Below are positions 1 through 13,535 of a stretch of 64,000 bases of DNA, piece after piece. The stretch spans positions 16,161,459-16,225,458 of the forward strand of contig JBAIZL010000006.1 of the NCBI GenBank assembly GCA_036971475.1, given 5' to 3'. Each line of letters begins with the position of its first letter. The first letter of the stretch is position 1. The position numbers were made by a program, and so were the translations under genes. Source of the stretch: Prosapia bicincta (lineage: Eukaryota > Arthropoda > Insecta > Hemiptera > Cercopidae). The notes under the pieces were generated by a model. The model worked only from the letters and a program-made list of their open reading frames with translations. It had not been told where the DNA came from and made no database searches.

Positions 1-3000
1 AAGCCATCACTTGGGAATGGTTGTAAGGCACCAAGAGCAGGTAAAATGAGGATTCCTATGGATACGATTATCACAACCTATTTAGTGGTTATATACAGGC
101 TACAAGTAAGGTGAACGCCTGCTTAAATAATGTGCAGTCAAACTGAAAAGGATTAGTAGATACTGTGAATAACAAAGCCATCACTTGGGAATGGTTGTAA
201 GGCACCAAGAGCAGGTAAAATGAGGATGCCTATGGATACGATTATCACAACCTATTTAGTGGTTATATACAGGCTACAAGTAAGGTGAACGCCTGCTTAA
301 ATAATGTGCAGTCAAACTGAAAAGGATTAGTAGATACTGTGAATAACAAAGCCATCACTTGGGAATGGTTGTAAGGCACCAAGAGCAGGTAAAATGAGGA
401 TGCCTATGGATACGATTATCACAACCTATTTAGTGGTTATATACAGGCTACAAGTAAGGTGAACGCCTGCTTAAATAATGTGCAGTCAAACTGAAAAGGA
501 TTAGTAGATATTGTGAATAACAAAGCCATCACTTGGGAGTGTTTGTAAGGCACCAAGAGCAGGTAAAATGAGGATGCCTATGGATATGATTATCACAACC
601 TATTTAGTGGTTATATACAGGCTACAAGTAAGGTGAACGCCTGCTTAAATAATGTGCAGTCAAACTGAAAAGGATTAGTAGATATTGTGAATAACAAAGC
701 CATCACTTGGGAGTGTTTGTAAGGCACCAAGAGCAGGTAAAATGAGGATGCCTATGGATATGATTATCAGAACTTATTCAGTGGTTATATACAGGCTACA
801 AGTAAGGTGAACGACTGCTTAAATAATGTGCAGTCAAACTGAAAAGGATTAGTAGATATTGTGAATAACAAACCCATCACTTGGGAATGTTTGTGAGGCA
901 CCAAGAGCAGGTAAAATGAGGATGCCTATGGATATGATTATCAGAACTTATTCAGTGGTTATATACAGGCTACAAGTAAGGTGAACGCCTGCTTAAATAA
1001 TGTGCAGTCAAACTGAAAAGGATTAGTAGATATTGTGAATAACAAACCCATCACTTGGGAATGGTTGTAAGGCACCAAGAGCAGGTAAAATGAGGATGCC
1101 TATGGATATGATTATGAGAACTTATTTAGTGGTTATATACAGGCTACAAGTAAGGTGAACGCCTGCTTAAATAATGTGCAGTCAAACTGAAAAGGATTAG
1201 TAGATATTGTGAATAACAAAGCCATCACTTGGGAATGGTTGTAAGGCACCAAGAGCAGGTAAAATGAGGATGCCTATGGATATGATTATGAGAACTTATT
1301 TAGTGGTTATATACAGGCTACAAGTAAGGTGAACGCCTGCTTAAATAATGTGCAGTCAAACTGAAAAGGATTAGTAGATATTGTGAATAACAAAGCCATC
1401 ACTTGGGAATGGTTGTAAGGCACCAAGAGCAGGTAAAATGAGGATGCCTATGGATATGATTATGAGAACTTATTTAGTGGTTATATACAGGCTACAAGTA
1501 AGGTGAACGCCTGCTTAAATAATGTGCAGTCAAACTGAAAAGGATTAGTAGATATTGTGAATAACAAAGCCATCACTTGGGAATGGTTGTAAGGCACCAA
1601 GAGCAGGTAAAATGAGGATGCCTATGGATATGATTATGAGAACTTATTTAGTGGTTATATACAGGCTACAAGTAAGGTGAACGCCTGCTTAAATAATGTG
1701 CAGTCAAACTGAAAAGGATTAGTAGATATTGTGAATAACAAAGCCATCACTTGGGAGTGTTTGTAAGGCACCAAGAGCAGGTAAAATGAGGATGCCTATG
1801 GATATGATTATCACAACCTATTTAGTGGTTATATACAGGCTACAAGTAAGGTGAACGCCTTCTTAAATAATGTGCAGTCAAACTGAAAAGGATTAGTAGA
1901 TATTGTGAATAACAAAGCCATCACTTGGGAGTGTTTGTAAGGCACCAAGAGCAGGTAAAATGAGGATGCCTATGGATATGATTATCAGAACTTATTTAGT
2001 GTTTATATACAGGCTATAAGTAAGGTGAACGCCTGCTTAAATAATGTGCAGTCAAACTGAAAAGGATTAGTAGATATTGTGAATAACAAAGCCATCACTT
2101 GGGAATGGTTGTGAGGCACCAAGAGCAGGTAAAATGAGGATGCCTATGGATATGATTATGAGAACTTATTTAGTGGTTATATACAGGCTACAAGTAAGGT
2201 GAACGCCTTCTTAAATAATGTGCAGTCAAACTGAAAAGGATTAGTAGATATTGTGAATAACAAAGCCATCACTTGGGAGTGTTTGTAAGGCACCAAGAGC
2301 AGGTAAAATGAGGATGCCTATGGATATGATTATCAGAACTTATTTAGTGGTTATATACAGGCTACAAGTAAGGTGAACGCCTTCTTAAATAATGTGCAGT
2401 CAAACTGAAAAGGATTAGTAGATATTGTGAATAACAAAGCCATCACTTGGGAGTGTTTGTAAGGCACCAAGAGCAGGTAAAATGAGGATGCCTATGGATA
2501 TGATTATCAGAACTTATTTAGTGGTTATATACAGGCTACAAGTAAGGTGAACGCCTTCTTAAATAATGTGCAGTCAAACTGAAAAGGATTAGTAGATATT
2601 GTGAATAACAAAGCCATCACTTGGGAGTGTTTGTAAGGCACCAAGAGCAGGTAAAATGAGGATGCCTATGGATATGATTATGAGAACTTATTTAGTGGTT
2701 ATATACAGGCTACAAGTAAGGTGAACGCCTTCTTAAATAATGTGCAGTCAAACTGAAAAGGATTAGTAGATATTGTGAATAACAAAGCCATCACTTGGGA
2801 ATGGTTGTGAGGCACCAAGAGCAGGTAAAATGAGGATGCCTATGGATATGATTATGAGAACTTATTTAGTGGTTATATACAGGCTACAAGTAAGGTGAAC
2901 GCCTGCTTAAATAATGTGCAGTCAAACTGAAAAGGATTAGTAGATATTGTGAATAACAAAGCCATCACTTGGGAATGGTTGTGAGGCACCAAGAGCAGGT

Positions 3001-6000
3001 AAAATGAGGATGCCTATGGATATGATTATCAGAACTTATTTAGTGTTTATATACAGGCTACAAGTAAGGTGAACGCCTGCTTAAATAATGTGCAGTCAAA
3101 CTGAAAAGGATTAGTAGATATTGTGAATAACAAAGCAATCACTTGGGAATGGTTGTAAGGCACCAAGAGCAGGTAAAATGAGGATGCCTATGGATATGAT
3201 TATGAGAACTTATTTAGTGGTTATATACAGGCTACAAGTAAGGTGAACGCCTTCTTAAATAATGTGCAGTCAAACTGAAAAGGATTAGTAGATATTGTGA
3301 ATAACAAACCCATCACTTGGGAATGTTTGTAAGGCACCAAGAGCAGGTAAAATGAGGATGCCTATGGATATGATTATCAGAACTTATTTAGTGTTTATAT
3401 ACAGGCTACAAGTAAGGTGAACGCCTGCTTAAATAATGTGCAGTCAAACTGAAAAGGATTAGTAGATATTGTGAATAACAAAGCCATCACTTGGGAGTGT
3501 TTGTAAGGCACCAAGAGCAGGTAAAATGAGGATGCCTATGGATATGATTATGAGAACTTATTTAGTGGTTATATACAGGCTACAAGTAAGGTGAACGCCT
3601 TCTTAAATAATGTGCAGTCAAACTGAAAAGGATTAGTAGATATTGTGAATAACAAACCCATCACTTGGGAATGTTTGTAAGGCACCAAGAGCAGGTAAAA
3701 TGAGGATGCCTATGGATATGATTATCACAACCTATTTAGTGGTTATATACAGGCTACAAGTAAGGTGAACGCCTGCTTAAATAATGTGCAGTCAAACTGA
3801 AAAGGATTAGTAGATATTGTGAATAACAAAGCCATCACTTGGGAGTGTTTGTAAGGCACCAAGAGCAGGTAAAATGAGGATGCCTATGGATATGATTATC
3901 AGAACTTATTTAGTGTTTATATACAGGCTACAAGTAAGGTGAACGCCTGCTTAAATAATGTGCAGTCAAACTGAAAAGGATTAGTAGATATTGTGAATAA
4001 CAAAGCCATCACTTGGGAGTGTTTGTAAGGCACCAAGAGCAGGTAAAATGAGGATGCCTATGGATATGATTATCAGAACTTATTTAGTGGTTATATACAG
4101 GCTACAAGTAAGGTGAACGCCTGCTTAAATAATGTGCAGTCAAACTGAAAAGGATTAGTAGATATTGTGAATAACAAAGCCATCACTTGGGAATGGTTGT
4201 AAGGCACCAAGAGCAGGTAAAATGAGGATGCCTATGGATATGATTATCACAACCTATTTAGTGGTTATATACAGGCTACAAGTAAGGTGAACGCCTGCTT
4301 AAATAATGTGCAGTCAAACTGAAAAGGATTAGTAGATATTGTGAATAACAAAGCCATCACTTGGGAGTGTTTGTAAGGCACCAAGAGCAGGTAAATTGAG
4401 GATGCCTATGGATATGATTATCAGAACTTATTTAGTGGTTATATACAGGCTACAAGTAAGGTGAACGCCTGCTTAAATAATGTGCAGTCAAACTGAAAAG
4501 GATTAGTAGATATTGTGAATAACAAAGCCATCACTTGGGAATGGTTGTAAGGCACCAAGAGCAGGTAAAATGAGGATGCCTATGGATATGATTATCAGAA
4601 CTTATTTAGTGGTTATATACAGGCTACAAGTAAGGTGAACGCCTGCTTAAATAATGTGCAGTCAAACTGAAAAGGATTAGTAGATATTGTGAATAACAAA
4701 GCCATCACTTGGGAATGGTTGTAAGGCACCAAGAGCATGGTAAAATGAGGATGCCTATGGATATGATTATCACAACCTATTTAGTGGTTATATACAGGCT
4801 ACAAGTAAGGTGAACGCCTGCTTAAATAATGTGCAGTCAAACTGAAAAGGATTAGTAGATATTGTGAATAACAAACCCATCACTTGGGAATGTTTGTGAG
4901 GCACCAAGAGCAGGTAAAATGAGGATGCCTATGGATATGATTATCAGAACTTATTTAGTGGTTATATACAGGCTACAAGTAAGGTGAACGCCTGCTTAAA
5001 TAATGTGCAGTCAAACTGAAATGGGTTAGTAGATATTGTGAATAACAAACCCATCACTTGGGAATGTTTGTAAGGCACCAAGAGCAGGTAAAATAAGGAT
5101 GCCTATGGATATGATTATCACAACCTATTCAGTGTTTATATACAGGCTACAAGTAAGGTGAACGCCTGCTTAAATAATGTGCAGTCAAACTGAAAAGGAT
5201 TAGTAGATATTGTGAATAACAAAGCCATCACTTGGGAATGTTTGTAAGGCACCAAGAGCAGGTAAAATGAGGATGCCTATGGATATGATTATCACAACCT
5301 ATTCAGTGTTTATATACAGGCTACAAGTAAGGTGAACGCCTGCTTAAATAATGTGCAGTCAAACTGAAAAGGATTAGTAGATATTGTGAATAACAAAGCC
5401 ATCACTTGGGAATGTTTGTAAGGCACCAAGAGCAGGTAAAATAAGGATGCCTATGGATATGATTATCAGAACTTATTTAGTGGTTATATACAGGCTACAA
5501 GTAAGGTGAACGCCTGCTTAAATAATGTGCAGTCAAACTGAAAAGGATTAGTAGATATTGTGAATAACAAAGCCATCACTTGGGAATGGTTGTGAGGCAC
5601 CAAGAGCAGGTAAAATGAGGAATCCTATGGATATGATTATCAGAACTTATTTAGTGGTTATATACAGGCTACAAGTAAGGTGAACGCCTGCTTAAATAAT
5701 GTGCAGTCAAACTGAAAAGGATTAGTAGATATTGTGAATAACAAAGCCATCACTTGGGAGTGTTTGTAAGGCACCAAGAGCAGGTAAAATGAGGATGCCT
5801 ATGGATATGATTATCAGAACTTATTTAGTGTTTATATACAGGCTACAAGTAAGGTGAACGCCTGCTTAAATAATGTGCAGTCAAGCTGAAAAGGATTAGT
5901 AGATATTGTGAATAACAAACCCATCACTTGGGAGTGTTTGTAAGGCACCAAGAGCAGGTAAAATGAGGAATCCTATGGATATGATTATCAGAACTTATTT

Positions 6001-6790
6001 AGGGGTTATATACAGGCTACAAGTAAGGTGAACGCCTGCTTAAATAATGTGCAGTCAAACTGAAAAGGATTAGTAGATATTGTGAATAACAAACCCATCA
6101 CTTGGGAGTGTTTGTAAGGCACCAAGAGCAGGTAAAATGAGGAATCCTATGGATATGATTATCAGAACTTATTTAGGGGTTATATACAGGCTACAAGTAA
6201 GGTGAACGCCTGCTTAAATAATGTGCAGTCAAACTGAAAAGGATTAGTAGATATTGTGAATAACAAACCCATCACTTGGGAGTGTTTGTAAGGCACCAAG
6301 AGCAGGTAAAATGAGGAATCCTATGGATATGATTATCAGAACTTATTTAGGGGTTATATACAGGCTACAAGTAAGGTGAACGCCTGCTTAAATAATGTGC
6401 AGTCAAACTGAAAAGGATTAGTAGATATTGTGAATAACAAAGCCATCACTTGGGGATGGTTGTAAGGCACCAAGAGCAGGTAAAATGAGGATGCCTATGG
6501 ATATGATTATCAGAACTTATTTAGGGGTTATATACAGGCTACAAGTAAGGTGAACGCCTGCTTAAATAATGTGCAGTCAAACTGAAAAGGATTAGTAAAT
6601 ATTGTGAATAACAAAGCCATCACTTGGGAATGGTTGTAAGGCACCAAGAGCAGGTAAAATGAGGATGCCTATGGATATGATTATAAGAACTTATTTAGGG
6701 GTTATATACAGGCTACAAGTAAGGTGAACGCCTGCTTAAATAATGTGCAGTCAAACTGAAAAGGATTAGTAGATATTGTGAATAACAAAG
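1..6790. repeat. 174-bp satellite array, about 39 copies
   Basis: Head-to-tail tandem repeat; the same landmark (AAAGCCATCACTTGGGA) recurs every 174 bp, for example at 174, 348 and onward. The array runs off the left edge of the window and ends sharply at about 6790. Copies differ by a few substitutions and one 1-bp insertion near 4738. Variant blocks are clustered: CACAACCT and GAGAACTT forms, CCTGCTT and CCTTCTT forms, and five consecutive copies with TTTAGGGGTTATAT between about 5997 and 6710, showing local expansion of neighbours. No monomer keeps a long open frame although 174 is a multiple of three, so it is not coding. Confidence 0.97.
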
Positions 6791-7152
6791 CTAGCACTAA
6801 CACAGTAGAAAAAAATCAAACTAGACTTACAGAAAAACTGTTCGGGAAAGTTAATCAAAAGGTTTGTTTCTTTGGAATTAATTTATTCTCCCAACTTTCT
6901 CGATTTTAGAGTATTGTACTTTTTCGTGCTCTTGCAGTTGCTCAGAGAAAGCTGCAACTGTCTCTTTCTACCGTTCTATCATGGCAATACCCACAACAAA
7001 TGTAATCAGAGAGTGTAACGCTACTTTACAAAGTTATAGTACCCTACTTAGCTTATGTTATATTACTTTGCAATATTTTTCTGACAAGTAGTTGCAGTCA
7101 CTGAGAATTGTCTTTTTCGCTGTAACAAATGTATTGTGTGTTTCATTAGTTA
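6791..7152. other. AT-rich flank of the 174-bp satellite, no gene seen
   Basis: Non-repetitive sequence starting exactly where satellite similarity stops. No open frame, splice-bounded exon or known element end was recognised here. Confidence 0.6.
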
Positions 7153-7600
7153 TATTATTAGGTTTTGTTATTAATTAATTATCTTGATTCACAAACTAAT
7201 CTCAAAGCTCTGTTGTTATTTAGTATTTATCAAGACTAACCAACTAAACTCAAAGCGCTTTCGTTTTTAAATAATTAGCTTGACTCACGATCTGAGCTCA
7301 AAGCTCTCCCATTATTAAATAATTGTTTTGTCTCACAAACTAGGCTTAAAGGTTTTCCGTTATTAACTAATTGTGTTAACTCACAAACTAAACTCAAAGC
7401 TCTTAGGTTATTCAATGACTAAATTACCCACACACCAAAACATATAAGGTTCATGTATTAAGTAAATTACCTAGACTCACCAGGTACGCTCAGTTGTTTT
7501 CTGAAACAAATAAACTCAAATTATTAAATAATTACAAATACTTAACTGTTAGAAAATAATTTTCCAGTCTCACAGATCAAACACATGACGTGGTTATGAT
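7153..7600. repeat. Old, diverged 48-bp tandem repeat
   Basis: A landmark resembling CTCAAAGCTCT recurs at 7201, 7249, 7297, 7345 (as CTTAAAGG) and 7393, exactly 48 bp apart. Weaker copies stay in register at 7441, 7489, 7537 and 7585. Each unit also carries a CTCACAAACTAA-like block just before the landmark and a TTATTAAATAATT-like block after it. Divergence between units is high, so the array is much older than the satellites on either side. Confidence 0.8.
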
Positions 7601-7669
7601 TAAAAGTATTTATTTTAAAATAAACTAGACAATGTATTATACAACCTAAGGAACAGAACTCTAACATCT

Positions 7670-7690
7670 CTAAGCGGCCGCGACGCTTAG
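7670..7690. other. Short GC-rich hairpin containing a NotI site
   Basis: CTAAGCG and CGCTTAG form a perfect 7-bp inverted repeat around the loop GCCGCGA, and GCGGCCGC lies inside. It is an island of G+C in AT-rich DNA. It could be a transcription-terminator-like stem, a remnant of a transposon end or chance; nothing nearby decides. Confidence 0.4.
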
Positions 7691-9125
7691 TTTCCTGTAT
7701 TAAACAATTCAACACTAATTTATCAGAAATTAGTTTCTATACATTCCAAATTTAAATAGCAATCAAAGAACATTAATTTCAAGTACAAGGTTGTATTTAA
7801 TTAGTTAGTGGCTTGCAAGAAATATTATGGTCTCAAAAGCGGATCTGCATGTTGAGCCACAGCTAGTCCGGAGGCTTCGTAAGATTAACGGCCACCCGAG
7901 AATCCCTTTTTACTACGTTTCTGGAACCTAAAAGTCTTAAAGGTTCTCTAAACTGTTGGAAAGGTAATTTCTATAAAAAATATAGGCCTATTATTAATTC
8001 GAAGAATTAGGGTATGTCCTTTCTTTCAAGAAATGCTTGGTAAACATCCTATCAGCAAGTCACTTCTAACTGTTCGGATCCGTTTGTCTAATCCCAGAAT
8101 TATGACCCGCGCCTATTTCCATACAATGGTTCTAATATAATTCGCATTAGGTGACCCACAGTGACCTTGCCGATATGTTACAGTCGTACCAACATTATGT
8201 CACTTAACAAAAGGCCGTTTTGACGCTTTCCTACGCACGATAATCAATCAACTCGGTTCGCTGCCACTAACATTCCGCGTCATTTTTGAATTGGCTAACA
8301 TCGGATTGTTGTGTTATTTCGTGACAAAATGTATACAAGATATATTATAGAGAACTGTTAGGCTGTTTGTTGGTTTTGCTGAAGTAATTGGTTGTCCGTT
8401 CTTTAGACATTTAACGAATAGATACCTCATCATGGCTATAAGTGGTAGCTTTAATTTACTTTGTACCCTGGGTCTTGGAGTATTTTTTCCAGGCAAAAAT
8501 CCAAACATGGTCATCATTGCCTAACTGATGTTTTACTTTTATGTTTTTAAAAAAATTTATTTTAGTTAACTAAAATTTAAAGAAATAAAATGGAGTTAAA
8601 ACTAACTTCAATTATTTAACACTAAACAAATAAAATTACAGGATTAAGTTAGACTAACTCAAAATTAAACTAAGTAAAAAAAAAAAAACAATATTTTAAA
8701 TATTATTATTATATATTCAGGGGGACGAAGAAAGTGATGACATGGACGATAGCCATGACATCGTCCCCTAAAACTATCTTTAAACTACCTTGAAGATCGT
8801 AACGTATATACAAACCGGTCAACTCATCACAATCAAGTAGAATATGATGCCGTAGTGGTGGATCCTCATGGCGCACGTGACCAGACACCTAGAATTAGAG
8901 TCGGTGTAATGAGTATGCAGATATACCTCCATGACTGTGTATTTGGTGACGTCTACGTTGTGGTATTTGATTTAATGTGTAACTCATGCACATGGCCATT
9001 GCAATAACTGCCGTTAAAATTTCTCACACTAACACAACCTTATACGTCCCAAGACTTTTGAACGTAAAGAAAACCCAAATGGAAATCTTTAATTACTTAT
9101 TTATCTCATTTTAATATTTATTGGA
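7691..9125. other. Intervening unique sequence, no gene supported
   Basis: About 1.4 kb between two arrays. A 67-codon minus frame at 8314-8517 has no recognisable domain and is probably chance. At 8721-8768 GGGGACGA and TCGTCCCC form an inverted repeat around a near-palindromic core. Read on +, the same stretch after an AG at 8719-8720 gives an acidic peptide, GDEESDDMDDSHDIVP, then a stop. It could be a decayed terminal exon, but no upstream exon was found. Confidence 0.4.
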
Positions 9126-9300
9126 TCTATTACAAGGAAAAGAATCCATTCAAGGACTTGCTGAATGACTTTTACCTACTGAAAAACTTGATCAATTCAC
9201 TGAAAAATATTGCAACAGATTGAAAGACTTGTTGAATATGTTGAAAAACTACTTCAACCAACTGAAAGACTCTTTCCTGTCTTGAGCATAACATCAAAGG
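9126..9300. repeat. Degenerate short repeats around CTGAAAAACTTG
   Basis: Loosely repeated blocks of the form ACTTG-TGAA and ACTGAAA-ACT occur six or so times with irregular spacing just before the 26-bp minisatellite. They may be an eroded edge array. No fixed period could be established by eye. Confidence 0.4.
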
Positions 9301-9312
9301 CTTCACAAAAAC

Positions 9313-11757
9313 AGCTTCAGAGAGACAGTTAGTCAGATAGCTTCAGAGAGACAGTTAGTCAGAGAGCTTCAGAGAGACAGTTAGTCAGAGAGCTTCAGAG
9401 AGACAGTTAGTCAGAGAGCTTCAGAGAGACAGTTAGAGAGCTTCAGAGAGATAATTAGGCGGAGAGCTTCAAAAAGACAGTTAGTCAGAGAACTTCAGAG
9501 AGACAGTTAGTCAGAGAACTTCAGAGAGACAGTTAGTCAGAGAGCTTCAGAGAGACAGTTAGTCAGAGAGCTTCAGAGAGACAATTAGTCAGAAAACTTC
9601 AGAGAGCTTCAGAGAGACAGTTAGTCAGAGAGCTTCAGACAGACAGTTAGTCAGAGAGCTTCAGAGAGATAGTTAGTCAGAGAGCTTCAGAGAGACACTT
9701 AGAGAGCTTCAGAGAGATAATTAGGCGGAGAGCTTCAAAAAGACAGTTAGTCAGAGAACTTCAGAGAGACAGTTAGTCAGAGAACTTCAGAGAGACAGTT
9801 AGTCAGAGAGCTTCAGAGAGACAGTTAGTCAGAGAACTTCAGAGAGACAGTTAGTCAGAGAGCTTCAGAGAGGCAGTTAGTCAGAGAGCTTCAGAGAGCT
9901 TCAGAGAGATAATTAGGCGGAGAGCTTCAAAAAGACAGTTAGTCAGAGAACTTCAGAGAGACAGTTAGTCAGAGAACTTCAGAGAGACAGTTAGTCAGAG
10001 AACTTCAGAGAGACAGTTAGTCAGAGAGCTTCAGAGAGGCAGTTAGTCAGAGAGCTTCAGAGAGACAGTTAGTCAGAGAGCTTCAGAGAGACAGTTAGTC
10101 AGAGAGCTTTAGAGAGACAGTTAGTCAGAGAGCTTCAGAGAGACAGTTAGTCAGAAAGCTTCAGAGAGACAGTTAGTCAGAGAGCTTCAGAGAGACAGTT
10201 AGTCAGAGAGCTTCAGAGAGACAGTTAGTCAGAGAGCTTCAGAGAGACAGTTAGTCAGACAACTTCAGAGAGACAGTTAGTCAGAGAGCTTCAGAGAGAC
10301 AGTTAGTCAGAGAGACAGTTAGTCAGAGAGCTTCAGAGAGACAGTTAGTCAGAGAGCTTCAGAGAGACAGTTAGTCAGAGAGCTTCAGAGAGACGGTTAG
10401 TCAGAGAGCTTCAGAGAGACAGTTAGTCAGAGAGCTTTAGAGAGACAGTTAGTCAGAGAGCTTCAGAGAGACAGTTAGTCAGAGAGCTTCAGAGAGACAG
10501 TTAGTCAGAGAGCTTCAGAGAGACAGTTAGTCAGAGAGCTTCAGAGAGACAGTTAGTCAGAGAGCTTCAGAGAGACAGTTAGTCAGAGAGCTTAAGAGAG
10601 ACAGTTAGTCAGAGAGCTTCAGAGAGACAGTTAGTCAGAGAGCTTCAGAGAGACAGTTAGTCAGACAGCTTCAGAGAGACAGTTAGTCAGAGAGCTTCAG
10701 AGAGACGGTTAGTCAGAGAGCTTCAGAGAGACAGTTAGTCAGAGAGCTTTAGAGAGACAGTTAGTCAGAGAGCTTCAGAGAGACAGTTAGTCAGAGAGCT
10801 TCAGAGAGACAGTTAGTCAGAGAGCTTCAGAGAGACAGTTAGTCAGAGAGCTTCAGAGAGACAGTTAGTCAGAGAGCTTCAGAGAGACAGTTAGTCAGAG
10901 AGCTTCAGAGAGACAGTTAGTCAGAGAGCTTCAGAGAAACAGTTAGTCAGAGAACTTCAGAGAGACAGTTAGTCAGAGAGCTTCAGAGAGACAGTTAGTC
11001 AGAGAGCTTCAGAGAGACAGTTAGTCAGAGAGCTTCAGAGAGACAGTTAGTCAGAGAACTTCAGAGAGACAGTTAGTCAGAGAGCTTCAGAGAGACAGTT
11101 AGTCAGAGAGCTTCAGAGAGACAGTTAGTCAGAGAGCTTCAGAGAGATAATTAGGCGGAGAGCTTCAGAGAGACAGTTAGTCAGAGAGCTTTAGAGAGAC
11201 AGTTAGTCAGAGAGCTTCAGAGAGACAGTTAGTCAGAGAACTTCAGAGAGACAGTTAGTCAGAGAGCTTCAGAGAGACAGTTAGTTAGAGAGCTTCAGAG
11301 AGACAGTTAGTCAGAGAGCTTCAGAGAGACAGTTAGTCAGAGAACTTCAGAGAGACAGTTAGTCAGAGAGCTTCAGAGAGGCAGTTAGTCAGAGAGCTTC
11401 AGAGAGACAGTTAGTCAGAGAGCTTCAGAAAGACAGTTAGTCAGAGAGCTTTAGAGATACGACAGTTAGTCAGAGAACTTCAGAGAGACAGTTAGTCAGA
11501 GAGCTTTAGAGAGACAGTTAGTCAGAGAGCTTTAGAGAGATAATTAGGCGGAGAGCTTCAGAGAGACAGTTAGTCAGAGAGCTTTAGAGAGACAGTTAGT
11601 CAGAGAGCTTCAGAGAGATAATTAGGTGGAGAGCTTCAGAGAGACAGTTAGTCAGAGAGCTTCAGAGAGACAGTTAGTCAGAGAGCTTCAGAGAGACAGT
11701 TAGTCAGAGAGCTTCAGAGAGACAGTTAGTCAGAGAGCTTTAGAGATACGACAGTTA
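9313..11757. repeat. 26-bp minisatellite, about 94 copies
   Basis: Consensus contains AGCTTCAGAGAGACAG followed by TTAGTCAGAG, repeating every 26 bp from 9313. Variants include a GAGATAATTAGGCGG form seen at about 9450, 9715, 9905, 11145 and 11545, which recurs with the same neighbours and so marks larger duplicated blocks. The period is not a multiple of three and each unit carries stop codons on both strands, so this is not a repetitive protein. The array ends with a TACGACAGTTA variant at about 11753. Confidence 0.96.
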
Positions 11758-12085
11758 AGAAATCATTAACTGATCAGTGAAGCGTAGAAATGGGCAGAAA
11801 GATGGGTTTTAATAAAAAGGAGGAATATAGCAGCAGTTGGTTGTTGGTTAGAGCGAACACCTCTAATGAGTTCAGTAATAGTAAACCTATCCGTAGTAGT
11901 GTTTGCGTCGTAGCTAATTGTACGTTAAATCGGGGCAGGCGTGGTTAAATTAATCAAGTGTTGACATGTCAAGTCGGCTAGTGGGTGAAAGTATAGGAGA
12001 ATTTATAAAATATTGAAAACTGTTCTGATTGAATAACGTTTACAATAAAATGCGAACTATAAGTAATCAACATGAAGTTAGCAAT

Positions 12086-12088
<3 letters not shown>
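11758..12088. other. Unique sequence between minisatellite and (AT)n, no gene seen
   Basis: About 330 bp of moderate A+T with no open frame or element end recognised. Confidence 0.5.

Positions 12089-12144
<56 letters not shown>
12089..12144. repeat. (AT)n microsatellite
   Basis: About 56 bp of uninterrupted AT dinucleotide. It lies about 100 bp upstream of the first recognisable Penelope-like coding sequence, matching the habit of these elements here of sitting next to (TA)n. Confidence 0.95.
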
Positions 12145-12147
<3 letters not shown>

Positions 12148-12249
12148 CTAGGTAATATTCCAAATTTCAAAAGATTTCAGTTTTTTTTCTAATATTAATT
12201 TTTTTCAATATCTTCTATTAGTTTACACATATAGGCCAGCACCAATCTT

Positions 12250-13080
12250 ATTACAGTAAAAGCTGATAAAGATAATGCTATTGTGTTTATTGATAAAAAC
12301 TAACAAAAAACTAAAACAGAAAAATCATTTTAGCAAAGTATGTAAAGATCCTACAATGAATATTCAAAATGAAATCAAAACATTAATAAAACAATCTTAT
12401 AAAGTATTATTTGTATTATTTAAATGATAATCCAAAAATTCTAACTATGAATGGACTTATTAAAGCTAATTGCACAAAGTAGAGAAACCAATTATGCCGT
12501 TAATAAATTTTATAAACCCCCTTTTTTATAAAATATCTAAATCATGGTATCTATTCTTAAAGATAAAGTGAAACTAAATAATAATAATACCATAACTCTA
12601 TTAATCGTATTGAAAGATAAATACAATTAATATTGATATTAAGACAAAATTATTATCATTAGATATAAAAAAAATATGTACAAGAATATTTGTCATAAAT
12701 ACATTAAAAATAATATTAAATCAAAAGTAGTTTTCATATAATAATAAAATTTACAAACAGGAACATTGTTTAGCAATGAGTTCCACTTTATCAAGTGTTC
12801 TACCTGAAATAATTGTACAATATTTACATGATGAAATAAATAAAATTATAAAGACATATGATAAAAACTATAACGCCTTGGATATGCGGATGACGGTATA
12901 TATATATATATATAATATTATTAATAATAATAATAATAAAAGTATAAACTTAGTAACTATTTTAGATTATATAAATGAATAAACAAAAATGTTAATTTTA
13001 CTTATGAAATGGATAAAAAAATAAAATCAATTTTTTAGATATAACAATAACGATACATAATGATGAATTCGAATATAGTA
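12250..13080 (+). pseudogene. Penelope-like reverse transcriptase, decayed 5' part
   Basis: The RT would copy element RNA into DNA at a nicked target. Visible pieces are the upstream KADKDNAIVFIDKN block, motif A with the catalytic Asp codon at 12662-12664, a region equivalent to MGSPLSPVLAEIF (here SSTLSSVLPEIIV, first Gly lost), and a post-catalytic segment ending LDITIT. An A-run at 12665-12674 shifts the frame between LSLDIKK and MYKNI. The segment expected to hold the YVDD box is replaced by YNALDMRMTVYIYI, so the catalytic Asp pair is gone. It contains numerous stops and is not functional. Confidence 0.8.
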
Positions 13081-13104
13081 TATATATATATATATATATA
13101 TATA
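13078..13104. repeat. (TA)n at the left edge of the nested insertion
   Basis: Short TA run exactly at the point where RT-like sequence on + breaks off and minus-strand Penelope 3' sequence begins. Confidence 0.9.
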
Positions 13105-13460
13105 AAGAACTAAGTCAAAATACAAATACAAGAATTATAATTGAATTTACAATTCAAAGCTTTTCGTTGGCTAACAGTACCAACATCATAAGGAATATTA
13201 AACAATTAAAATTAACATATGTGCAAATTAGATCAAATAAATAGCTATGCCAAATCAATTACAATGTTAAAATTTTTTAATTTTATTTTTATATTTTTTA
13301 TTTATTTTTTTTTTTTTTTTTTTTTGCTGCCCAAACATTACAAACACTGAATATATTATCAAATTTAGATTTTACTTGTATTTGTTCATTTATCAACTCA
13401 TTATTAGTATTATATTTATGTATTTCTAAAGCTTCATAAATATTCATTCTCAGACCTTTT

Positions 13461-13468
<8 letters not shown>
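13105..13468 (-). mobile_element. Nested Penelope-like 3' end, copy a, inserted into copy 1
   Basis: On the minus strand this reads KGLRMNIYEALEIHKYN and QVKSKFDNIFSVC, closely matching the 3' coding end of the surrounding element (GLRRNIREA, QVKSKFDTLF). A 3' noncoding region with the hammerhead-like block follows, with CTGATGA mutated to CTTATGA (complement of 13185-13191). It is truncated at its 5' side by (TA)n. It shows less decay than the host copy, so it inserted later. Confidence 0.8.

Positions 13469-13535
<67 letters not shown>

Noticed and set aside
1..6790. CRISPR-like or phage-like direct repeat array
   Set aside because: Units are contiguous with no unique spacers, 174 bp long, in eukaryotic-type DNA; this is satellite DNA.
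8314..8517. 67-codon minus frame
   Set aside because: No recognisable domain, no splice or promoter signals; length expected by chance.
9313..11757. Repetitive protein gene
   Set aside because: The 26-bp unit shifts frame each copy and carries stop codons on both strands.
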